64,000 bases of DNA from Branchiostoma floridae. Lineage: Eukaryota > Chordata > Leptocardii > Amphioxiformes > Branchiostomatidae. The notes under the pieces are model-generated. The model made no database searches, was not told the origin of the DNA, and saw nothing but the letters and a program-made list of their open reading frames with translations. Positions within the stretch are counted from its first letter, which is position 1. Each line of letters begins with the position of its first letter. A program made the position numbers and the translations under genes. Positions 1-10,132 of the stretch are shown here, piece by piece. Where the stretch lies: assembly GCF_000003815.2 (NCBI RefSeq), contig NC_049981.1, positions 6,661,041 through 6,725,040 of the forward strand, read 5' to 3'.

Positions 1-16
1 ATCCGATGTGTTAAAT

Positions 17-3000
17 CTATTCTTCGTCTTCAAAAGTGAGATCTGTTTCCGCCATTTTCTCCCGGTGGAAAGCCTCGAATGTCTCCAGCTGCTGCGGAGA
101 GAACCAGTTCCTCCAGTCACCAACCTGCCCTGTGGGGAGAGATAGACACGGAAAGTTGGGTTTGCAGTCACGTGACTATGACGTCATTTAACGACCACCA
201 TGTTGGTTGGTTAAGGATGTAAGTTATCCTAAAAAAACAGACCTAAAAAAAATCAGTGGAACGGGTTTCGCCAATTAGAAAATAAACACACTATGTCGAC
301 AGGCGTTTGGGGTCTTACAGGGCCAAGAAGACAAGAAGAGCGAAGTCGAGTACAGTTTATAGTCATTTCACATTTGTGCCAAGTTTCTACAGTCAAAGGT
401 ACGCCAGTGGGAGTCGGATAATCCACCAAAGAGATTCCTTTGTAGCAAATTTGACCCATTACGTTAATTTTGTTTTCAGTATTGCCAATTCTCCACAGAC
501 AATCTGGTCCAGGTTCAGGTCGGGACCTGGACCAGATTCTCTGGACCTGAACAGGACCTATACCTGAATTTACTGTACTGATACCTACCCTACCACAATA
601 CATTTTTTTTCTTCCTGTCCTTTCACATCTTATTCTTTGACTTTAGATTTATTTTGGCATTCTATGACATTAGTTATCTGTTTTCTGATATATATACTTC
701 ATATATGTAGTCATTTTACATCTGCTTTGCACAATTTTCTGTGTGGTCGAAACGGCGGAAAATTTATGCGTGCGCGGATGTGATCCGTATCATCAAATCA
801 ACATGGCCTAACATCCACTAGTTTTCGTCAGTGACACTGAAGAGATCTGGGAGAACTGATCTTTTATTTAGAATAAATAAATAGTAGTCCCTTTCTCCAT
901 CGAAGAAAGAACTAGCCACAGGGTGAACTATGAGAAGTAGTCTAGTTGAAAAGTAGAAGAAAAGACCTAGGAGGTTACAAGAATTCACCTTTTCGCACGA
1001 ACTCAATTCCTTTTTCCTTCCCACGCTTCAACATCTTCTCCTGTATAAGAGGATCACGCGACACGTTTGTTGCCTGGTTTTCCTTCATGGCGGCAAAAGT
1101 ACAGTTGGCCGTCACTTCGTCTATCTGTTCCTCTGTGAGACTCCTTCCCAGGAACTCTGCAATCTTCACCACATGGCCGCGGAGGTCCTGGGAATTTAAT
1201 TTGTGTCAAATGAATATATGACATTGATGTTAGTTACTCCAATTTTCTTCAATCAATCAATGACTGTTTTGTAAATGTAAGGTACATACCTCCCAAATTT
1301 TCGATGTCTAACAGCACATCTTCGTCATGGCGAATGACCTAGTCTCAATCTCGCGAGAGAACACGAGACTAGGTCAGGCTTGCGTGGATCATCTGCCCCC
1401 TCCCCCCCGCCTCCTTGCGGAGAAGGGGTAGGTAGGACTTTGGCAGCTCCCAACCCGCATTCCGCAAGCCTGTCTCGTGTTCTCTCGCGAGATTGAGACT
1501 AGGTCATCCCCCGTGACGAAGATGTGCTGTTAGACATGGAAAATTTGGGAGGTATGTACCTTACATTTACAAAACAGTCATTGATTGAAGAAAATTGGAG
1601 TAACTGTATCCATACGTGACTGATGAACCTCTTCAGCGATATTGATGTTAGAAGTGGCCTCAGTTGTCCGGTGTAGTACAAAAAGTGCCTTTACATTTGT
1701 CAGTCGAGAAGTTATAGTTTCTCCTTTTAAAATCATTTTATTCATAAATCAAAAGAAAATGCAGAGACTGAACCATCCGTTTGTCTGCAACTAATATAAA
1801 AAAACGCAAAGGGTGATGCGTTAGATAATTAATCGAAATAATAATCATACAGTAAAGAACATGATGTACTCCATTTGCTCCAGTTCTTCTGCAATTTTCT
1901 TTTCCTTATGGCAATAGAATATTTCACTTAATAAAAAAAATATAATAAAGAAACCTTTCTACTTTTATATATACCGGTTTTAGCTGAGAAAGGTTACCTA
2001 TTATCTGGGGACGTCCAAATTCAAGATAACAAAAACAATATTGCAGGAATGGAAGTTAAATTTGAACCTGTCTTTTGATGAAACCAAATTTGAAGTTCAT
2101 CCCAAAACGAAACTGCAATGTTAATTTACGTCATTCCTGAGCTGCGAAAACAGTCGACACGGATGTCCTGATATTCGATACGGTGTTTTAGCCTACTTAC
2201 CAAGCAGAGGTTAGGCTCCGGCTGATTTTAAAACTTTTTTCTAGTCATTTTTATCGGGCTTTCTGTTTTGTATTGTATCGTGTATTGTCAAAATCTAACT
2301 TTGACAATACAAGATACAATGCAAAATTGAAAGCCCGAGAAAAATAACTAAAAAACGTTTTAAAAAACGGCCGGTGCCTAACCTCTGCTTGGAGAGTAGT
2401 TTTAGCCCTCCTATGGGTCGGATCAACCTCCGATTCGGCCTTTAGACGTCAAGCAATCCGACCCGTGGTCGGGCTGATACCTCGGGTGATATGGAATACA
2501 ATGTTAACGTGCAGTGTTCTATATATACGTTGTATGCTATGTACACTATTTGATACTCATCAGTTCATATAGTTACCGTAAATGCATTTAAGTTCACGGG
2601 GATTTAATTTCGCGGTGGCGGGAAAAGGGACTTTTCGCGGTTGGTTTTAATCCCGCGGTAGCATAATGCACTGTAGTCTCTTACTGCCATGGGAAAATGT
2701 TCGCGGTGGTTTTCATTTCGCGGTGAAGTTTCCACCGTGAATATAAAACTACTGCAAACATTTCTGCATTTACAATACTTGATAGTTTGTGCAAATTAGA
2801 CTATTAAAGGACACTTATATTCTTTGATAACATTCATATTTTTCCTGTCGATAGCAAAACAACGGGACTCGTTATACTTTTCAATTATTATTCTAACTAT
2901 TCTTATTATTAGATTTTAATACTCTTCTACAGCAACAGCTTCTATCCTGCCAAACAATGGAACTCTCTCGGTTGCAACTGTTTTTGACTGTTAAGAATCA

Positions 3001-6000
3001 ATTTCTACCCTCCATAGACGTAGTCTTTGGTGGTCAAATGGCCTTGCATTGAACAAATTCGTTAAAAAGAAGCAACGCCACACCTTTTTCATGTCTTCGT
3101 ACTTGATAAACAGGAGGTTGTCGTCGTCCTTGTGACACCAGTACTCGGGAATCACGTTCCACCATAAGTTTGCGGGTGGCTCTGAAACAGACAGGTCTAG
3201 TGTTGAAAAAAAGTTTATTGATCATTAATTAAACCTTCTTTCTTTCTTCCTTAAGTGTCCACGATCATTATGTTGATCATTACGGCACCTTCTATTTTCA
3301 TCGTCCTATCTGAGGGATGTCTCTAGCCGAAGCATTTCCCAATGATCCACGATCGGACCTGGGACCTCATGGGCCTGAGCCCAATGCTCTACCAATTACG
3401 CCACGCGATCTTACGATCGTACTATGTTAACTACTAACACGATGTAAACTTTCCTCTAAAGCAGAAGATAGATATATATAGAGTCCATTCCAAGACACCA
3501 TGAGGGTTTTTAGACAATAATTGTAATAAATTGGAATTATTTTGAATAAAAGAATATCTAAGCCCCAACAGTTATAATTTAAAAAAAAAAATTAATATGG
3601 AATTTTGAATCTATTTGAATTTCTTTAAATACTTTGGAAACATTTTGAAAGAGATCACACAAAAATCTCTTTATTTACAATAATTTTAAAACATCTGCAG
3701 GATTCTTTCACTTTTAGAAATATTTACAAAAAATGGTAAACCTTGCCAAATGGTGGAATTAGTTTATTGCCCCATAAAAGTTAGCCCCATTGTCTGACTG
3801 GTATATTTTTAGATTTCACTGATGGGTACTATTGGGTCCTTTGTGGTAGGCCATTGATATGACACCCAATCATACTTTGCAAGGATGTGTGAATTGCTTT
3901 CTTCCTAGCCCACTGACCCAATATTACAAAAAAATGGTAGAAAATGGTAAATAATGGTAGAATGCTGTTATCATTATTTAGAAACCATAAGAAGTATCCA
4001 GTTACACACCATGAATATTTCCTAAGTTTTACAGGACCAGGGAAATATTTATAAAGTTTAAACAGTGTTAGAAATATTTCTAAAGTATGAAATGTCCTAG
4101 ACATATAATTACAAATCTTTAAAATCAATTCTAAACAATGGCAACAAACATCCGCACGGTGACTTGGAATCGACTCTAATTAGGTATTCGAATAAAGTTT
4201 TAGAGTAGAATATTGTTTATAACTGTTCATTGTCACTTGTATCTATTATGTTTATACCATGTACTCCAATTAGCCATCGGGCGCGAACTTGCAACTTCAA
4301 TTCATAATGTTCATCTTCATTAACCCTCAAACACCCGAGTGGGGTCCATTTGGACCCCAGGCGTACATTTTGAAGTGCCATTTGAACATTTTTGATCTGA
4401 AGAAAAATCCTTCCGTGACTTTGTCAGTCAAAATGTCTTATACCTTCTCCTAAGTTTTCGCAAAGATTGGTACAATATAGTGGATAAATTATAAAGAAAG
4501 TTTGTGTTCAGTCCCTCTGGGGTCCAAACGGACCCCAGCGAAAATGTGCAGTTTTTAAAACAAACTTTGGAGGCTAACTCCTTAACCACTTACAGTATGA
4601 CTACCAAACTTTTAGACAATAATAAGAATGCAAACTTAAATCATCACAAAAATTTCTGTGTCATCAACATGTAATGTGACGACATTATGACGTCATTTGC
4701 CAATTTTTAGTCATGAAAATTGCATTGAATTTCATAGAATTTAATTGTTGTCAGAAAACAGGTGTAGTTTACCAAGAAAACCTTGTTTAAATTGAAATCG
4801 TCAAATTTTGGCAAAATTATGCCTGTTAGAATATGGTTGCCATTGCAACCTCCAAAAATGATAAACTTACTTTATTGACCAAAAACTTTTGCAAACAATA
4901 TTTTGTGATAAATTTGTTTTAAGTTTCGTAGCTTTAGCTCTAGCCGTTCATGAGTTATGCGACATAAATGTTGCTGAGGGCGTCAAAATTCCCCTATCTG
5001 GTCGGAACAGGTTTAGTGCTAAACGTGGTCCTTCTGAACTTTTGCATAAATTATGATAATGAGTTGGAATTAGCAACACCTTAACATCTAAAAATCTTTC
5101 TCTTACATTGACGAAGCTATGTATATACAATCGTCGCCGATAAGAAATGGTACTGAGATTTTATGAATAAAACATTTTGGGGTCCGTTTGGACCCCACTC
5201 GGTCATTTTAGTCGCAAAAAAAGGTCGGGTGCTTGAGGGTTAATGTTAACTATGTTACTATGTTACCTTTGACGACCTACAGATAAATAATCAAAGCCCA
5301 CGCAGTTCTAAACAAAGATACCATCCTTTAATTAAAAAGTACCTGAGAGAAAGTCGTGAAGTGCCTCTTCCCAGGTTAGGAGTTGCAGCATGTCGTTTAT
5401 CTGCCTCATGTTGTATAGTGATACAGCCACATCTTTCGGGTTCCGGGCGCAATAGACGATCTGGAGCAACAGCAAACAAAGAAACAAAAGTCAAGTGTCA
5501 CTTGATTGTAAGTAACTCTTTGTAGGAGTGACTTTTCCTTTTGGGATTGATTGAGATGACCGACAAATGATGTCACATGTACAATCCAACATGGCGGCGC
5601 CCATGACCCATAAGTTAAATAGAGTTTTGCTAGGGTAATGTAACTGTTAGAAAAAAAATAAATGAAGATACCTTTCCTTTCCCTTCTCGAGCTTGTTTAG
5701 GCAGCATATTGTAGGGCAGATGGGTCTTCATCAGCCGTGGGGAGGGGCTGTCTTTCAGCTGTGAGATGATAGGGGGCGCATCTGCGTGAAGGCCAGCTCT
5801 CTCCAGCCACGGAACCCGTTTTCCCAAGGGGATTCGACTGACCTCGCTGATATTACTTCCGGTGGTCACGAGTGATACGATCTGTTGTGTCCATGTCGTT
5901 CCTTGGACGGGAAACCAGTTCATTGCCAAGCAGAAGTTAGAAAGAGATTATGTACCAAACAAAAAGGGGACCTGCATGCCCTGTAGAAAACCAGGTAGAA

Positions 6001-6878
6001 AACCTTGGCTGTCTGTCTGGCGTCAGTGTTTTTTTTTTTTTCTTTTTCAAACACATAACCTCACAAATCACATATCCTCGCAAATGATCATACAAAAAAA
6101 TCTGAAGAAGTAAACAGGTATCAAGTATCAACTCAATCAGTTTAATCTACTTGAAGATTTCTTGGTGATACGCTTATATATGCGGAGTAGTTTTTATAGA
6201 TGATCTAAAGTTCATTGAAGTACTAGTAATTGGTGGGCATCATTTGATGAATTTCGCTGGCACAACGTGATTGGTGTCTTAGAAGCTTACCCTGGTAGCC
6301 AGTCCTAGTAGCCACCTGACATGTTTCCGGAAACCCAATTTGCAGTCAAACCTACATTCCACACAGAGAGCATTATAAGATGGGCACTTATTCTTTCAAA
6401 AAATGAAAATAGGTTGGCTTTGCATGGCAGAAATAAACTCGCGGGCCCTCAATTTACTTTTAACTTCAGAAATCTCTTACTTATATGGAATCCAGTCTGT
6501 TATTCGTGGCTTTGCCTTCGTAGCTTGTGTAGGCTCTATACGGGACCATACGGGGCAAAGGAAGGCCTCTGCCGCTGATGAAATCGTTTGTCCCCGTAGG
6601 AGTTTCACACGGTAAGAGCTCTACCCTCGGCGGCAGAGAGCTTCATTTGCCCCGAAGAGCCTACAGTAGGTATTGCGGTAGGCGAAGTCACGAATATAAT
6701 ATTTTCTCCCAGCCCTTCCTTCCTTACCTGACTTACGGAAGGCGGACACGAAAACGTCGTCGTCTCGGACTCCAAACGATTCCACCAGCTCCAGCCCTTG
6801 CGGACTCACCGGAGGACTGGGAAAACGGGCACCCCGGAAGTAACAAAATGTCGCCGATGGTGCGTTCTGCTCAGCCAT
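17..6878 (-). CDS. Cytosolic sulfotransferase (SULT1-like), six exons, complete
   Basis: Transfers sulfate from PAPS to a hydroxyl or amine acceptor; a soluble cytosolic enzyme. I joined exons 6728-6878, 5672-5901, 5343-5460, 3084-3181, 989-1187 and 17-129 (transcript order); every junction is GT-AG and phases agree, giving 909 bp and 302 residues, normal for the family. Visible: 5'-phosphosulfate loop KSGTTW at residues 49-54, split exactly across the first intron; catalytic His111 in KTHLP; 3'-phosphate contacts in RNPKDVAVS (Arg133, Ser141); C-terminal RKGQVGDWRN at 264-273; stop TAG at 17-19. Start chosen at the only Met giving MAEQNAPS followed by a typical N-terminal segment. The segment at the exon 3/4 junction (FLSEPPANLWW) lacks the usual YGSWFDHV-like stretch, so a small exon could be missing or this lineage diverges there. 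Substrate cannot be told from sequence. No partner genes nearby; it points away from the chitin synthase. Confidence 0.88.
1234..1604. repeat. Long inverted repeat (fold-back MITE) in sulfotransferase intron
   Basis: The left arm, beginning AGTTACTCCAATTTTCTTCA, is repeated in reverse complement by the right arm ending TGAAGAAAATTGGAGTAACT. The arms run for more than 100 bases and contain a second palindromic block built on CTCGCGAGA. The spacer (about 1380-1465) is C/G-rich. The element lies about 45 bases upstream of the acceptor of the fifth exon (1187). Confidence 0.85.
2200..2394. repeat. Fold-back inverted repeat (hairpin MITE)
   Basis: Left arm CCAAGCAGAGGTTAGGC... and right arm ...GCCTAACCTCTGCTTGG are reverse complements with few mismatches, meeting at TTTGACAATAC/GTATTGTCAAA in the centre. 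There is almost no spacer, so the transcript would form one long hairpin. Intronic. Confidence 0.85.
2577..2775. repeat. Short GCGGT-rich dispersed element
   Basis: About 200 bases bounded by GTAAATGCA and TGCATTTAC, with an interior containing repeated TTCGCGGTGG/TTTTCGCGGTTGG motifs in both orientations. This looks like a small non-autonomous DNA element. Only one copy is in the window, so its family status is inferred. Confidence 0.5.
3344..3412 (-). repeat. tRNA-derived SINE head (degenerate)
   Basis: On the minus strand the sequence reads like a tRNA 5' half with A box TGGCGTAATTGGTAGAGC and a decayed B box AGGTCCGATCG. No acceptor stem pairs properly, so this is a SINE remnant rather than a tRNA gene. 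Confidence 0.55.
4324..5239. mobile_element. piggyBac-like non-autonomous transposon, 916 bp
   Basis: Flanked on both sides by TTAA (4320-4323 and 5240-5243). Ends are inverted repeats: left CCCTCAAACACCCGAGTGGG, right the reverse complement of CCCTCAAGCACCCGAC. Subterminal palindromic GGGGTCCNNNNGGACCCC motifs occur near both ends and once inside (about 4520). CCC-starting inverted repeats at TTAA are the signature of piggyBac-family elements. No transposase ORF is visible, so it would depend on an element elsewhere. It sits in the third intron of the sulfotransferase gene. Confidence 0.85.
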
Positions 6879-7769
6879 GTTGAACTTACAATTGCAATTG
6901 TACTTGGCTCAGACAAGGGTCTACAGTGATTTAAAAAAAGTCCTTTTCACATATAGACCCACGTTCACCTGGACGGATATGTTTCCTTTCAATGTAACAG
7001 ACGATGGTTGACAAATCACTACGGTAAAACCGTAATACCCAGCTGGTGCCCATACAGCATGGGGTTGAAAGTGACACGAAAGGTCATCGACCATTGGGTC
7101 GTTGACCTCCTTTTCCTTGCATGAACCTGCCTAACTAGTCTCTTGACCTCCAGATCGTTGAGTTGAGGGGAGGGGGTTAAATTTTTGTGACAAGGCTGAT
7201 TACATCTTATTAGTATCAAAGAAATCAGAATTATGGAATGGAGTTGTTGTTTGAAAGTTGAAAATTCCATAATCACAAAGTTTTTGATATAACGTTATAC
7301 ACAACCATGAATTTTATCAAGAACTTTGTGATCAAGTAGTTTGCCAACCTGATTAAGTATTCATTGTTGAAAATTCCGTGCAAAAATTAGATTTAACACA
7401 GTCTTTCAACTATCACGTTTCCTGACTTGAAATTCTTTTGAAAACTGAGCAAATAACAATCTCTTATATTCGACACTCAATTTCACAATGTGGCATGGCA
7501 TTTCGTGATGGAGAAAGTTTAGGAATTCATTGTACTCTTGTGGGTCAATCCAGTGTGTGGCTTGGCCTTCATTCCCTTTTGGTAAGTACAGATACCAAGA
7601 AAGACACATTGGTATAAGGGTATCGCAGTCTAGGATATGTTATGTTCGGCTTCTTCTGGCATATTTATTCTTTTATTCTTTTATTCTTTTAATGTAACAA
7701 TGCACTCTGATTCTCATGAAATAATTACGTGGACAATGGGGATTTACACGTTACTGACATTTAGATCCA

Positions 7770-7917
7770 ATTTTCTTACTTTCTGAGTCTTCTAATGGAT
7801 ACTTTTACGTATTACACAATATTTTAATCATAAAGAACTCAGAGAAAATAACAAAACAGTGACGCAGTGAATGAACCCCACAGGGGCGCAAGCTTGACGC
7901 AAGTGCAGTGAGATACC
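7770..7917. repeat. Truncated MITE family A copy
   Basis: Shares GTGACGCAGTGAA(C/T)GAACCCC and the GACGCAAGCTTGAC(G/A)CAAGTGC end with the fuller element at 13121-13376; its left terminal repeat is missing. Confidence 0.6.
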
Positions 7918-7927
7918 AGCTTAAGGG

Positions 7928-8168
7928 TTTGTGTGGTCGTCAGGTGCAACCGGATAGTTGTACTGGTTTGAATCTGTTGATGTACCACTGATCTTGTGCC
8001 CTTAGGAAGGACACTTAACATGACTTTCCTCACTTCACTCAGGTAAGAATGAGTACTTAGCTTCGGCTAGGGACGTCCCTCGGAAAGCATGTTAAATGGA
8101 GGTCCCGTTTGAGAAGAGTCAAACCTCGAGCAGATTGAAGAACCCACAACACTTATTGTAAAGAAAAG
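7928..8168 (+). repeat. SINE body fragment, same family as 35456-35952
   Basis: CTTGTGCCCTTAGGAAGGAC, GACTTTCCTCACTTCACTC, GTTAAATGGAGGTCCCGT and GAAGAACCC(A/C)CA match the SINE at 35530-35690 in the same order. The tRNA-derived head is missing. Confidence 0.75.
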
Positions 8169-8636
8169 GGTTCTTCCCAGTGTGAATGGTTCAAACCTAC
8201 AGTTCAAGGACATCCAAAATGAAGCTTTTAACAAGGTGTTGGAAGATAAACTGTCTGGGACAGGTTTTTAATATGATTTTGACATCTAGTTCTCCGGATG
8301 CTGTCGTCGCCATGTTGGTCTTGGTGGGTCGAATGGGAATGGTTCCAAGATGGCTGCCATTCCAAACACACAAATCATTCTAAAAGGGAATTCTCCATAG
8401 TCTGATATTTTTTCATGTATGTATGTAGAGGTAAAATATTCCAGTTGAGGTAGAGAAATTAGCAATAGAATGGGACAGGGAATTTCCTGAGTAGATTAAG
8501 TATCACAGGTATGAGATCTTAAGTTGTATTAAGGTCTTTTTATTAAGAATGTTTGTAATTGATACGCAATTCAGACATGTACATTGACTGCCATGTATCT
8601 ACAAATAAATTATTCATTCTATTCATTCATATAGTC

Positions 8637-9155
8637 CCATGGCCGCACCTAAGACAATCGCTGTCGTATTGAGGCAGGGCTCAAAATGCTTTTATCCGCA
8701 TATCTGCACTGGTGCAGGTAACATTGAAAATTACCTGCACCAGACAAATTTTACCTGCACCACTCTGAAGTTAGGAAGTATGGATCATACTAAATACTGT
8801 TTAGAAACCATTGTTATTATTCGTAGGTGGTACCAGTCATTGAAACTACTAAAATCCACATATTCCTATTATTCATATCATTTATAGTACATGTATACAT
8901 GTATATGTAAATAGAAACCCAGTACATAGACCAGGTTAGGTGCAGGTTAGATGCAGGTAGACACCAGAAATACCTGCACAGCTCCAATTTTACCTGCAAT
9001 AACCTGCATATTCATGTGGTATTTCGAGCCCTGTGAGGTCACCTGAGTTAGCGCCGAATGGTAGCCCCTCCAGACCCTAAAAAATTAGCTACGTCTAAAC
9101 TCCCCGCAATTAAGCCCATGCCTGCAAAAGAGAGAGTAGTCGCCCCGCCCATTGA
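8637..9155. repeat. Dispersed repeat copy interrupted by a transposon
   Basis: The outer parts (8637-8674 and 9034-9155) match 37730-37945: GGCCGCACCT, CTGTCGTATTGAGGTCACC, GCGCCGAATGG, CTCCAGACC, AATT(A/C)AGCCC. The copy at 37.7 kb lacks the central 359 bases and shows the unoccupied arrangement. Confidence 0.75.
8675..9033. mobile_element. Small TIR transposon with TGAGG target duplication
   Basis: Starts CAGGGCTCAAAAT and ends with the reverse complement of CAGGGCTCGAAATACC. It is flanked by direct TGAGG copies (8670-8674 and 9034-9038). The interior is built of inverted copies of TTACCTGCACC-like motifs. No ORF. The terminal CAGGG motif resembles hAT-type ends, but five duplicated bases rather than eight leaves the superfamily open. 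Confidence 0.75.
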
Positions 9156-9682
9156 TGATGATAATAATGATAAGGATAACTATCGTCGTTTTATCGTTTT
9201 CAGTGCTAGCCACATGTCATTTAATTTCTGTATTTGTTACCTAAATAGTAATAGTAAATGTTGCTATCATCGAAGTACTAAAACAGTCTACGATCATGAA
9301 CACTATGTTCTCTGAAGTACATATCGACAGATACTTTACATAGAGAAATGCGGTCTTGCTTTCCTGATTTTTATGAGGCACGTTTTAAATGCATGTATGC
9401 CCCTTGGCAAAACAACACGCCCCCAACTATCACACGTTCGGCATTTGTGCAAACGCAGTGAGGCAGACTTTCGCGCGCTTTGTTTGAACGTTCGGCTGCG
9501 GTGTCAAATTTTTACTTCCTTGTCTTTTGTGTGCGCGTCATGCTGCTGGTTAGTTGAGGTAACCGACACCTGTGTCAAACGGTAGGCGGCAAATACGCGT
9601 CAGGCGCCCCCCTTTTGTTCCTGTTCGCCCTCCCGTTCATAAGCAATCTTAGCTTGTCACTTGAGGAGTAGCGACAAGAAGC

Positions 9683-10132
9683 ATGGCGTCGTCAGAGGAG
9701 GGGGGTGCCCCAAGTTCTTACGAACCGACTTTGACCGTGAACGCGAAGCCGTCCAAGTCTGAAAACGGTCGCGGCAAGACGGTGGGCGAAACCGGGCTTC
9801 ACTTGAAACTTCTCAAGCTGGTACTATCCATACTTCTCGGGTTAGTAGTTCTGGCGAGCTTCGCTCTCTCACATCTTTCGGCGATCTCTCTGGTGAGATA
9901 TCTCCGCCTCAATGTTACGAGTGAAGACAATGCCACGAGTAAAGACAATGTCACGAGATGCAAGGATAATGCCACGGACGTCGAACTTGAACGTGAACTC
10001 GAGCGTAACGTCACTGCGTTGATGTTGGTGTACGTACTGATGATACCGTACGGAGTGTCCTTGTTGAGGAGTTTGTGGAACGGCGCTTTTCAAGATTCCG
10101 TGCCGTGGCCGCACCTTAAAGCTATCGCCCTG
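9683..10132 (+). CDS. Chitin synthase (+) exon 1: start and first two membrane helices
   Basis: Residues 1-150. Start ATG in a favourable GAAGCATGGC context. After a hydrophilic cytosolic head come a hydrophobic helix (about 41-75, [19 protein letters not shown]), a short loop with N-glycosylation sequons NVT, NAT, NVT, NAT, and a second helix (about 108-130). The exon ends ...KAIAL at the donor GTAAGT, phase 0. The sequon cluster fits a luminal/extracellular loop. An intron of about 10.1 kb follows. Confidence 0.85.

Larger units (their letters stand above)
6879..9682. other. Intergenic region between sulfotransferase and chitin synthase
   Basis: The two genes are divergent, so both promoters should lie here. 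No convincing TATA box or CpG-dense core was recognised by eye. The interval holds a truncated MITE family A copy (about 7770-7917), a SINE body (about 7930-8165), and an older repeat carrying a 359-base insertion (8637-9155). No coding region with recognisable similarity was found. Confidence 0.6.

Noticed and set aside
253-603. 116-codon minus-strand frame
   Set aside because: Lies in the last intron of the sulfotransferase, with no recognisable domain and an inverted GGTCC/GGACC repeat explaining its composition.
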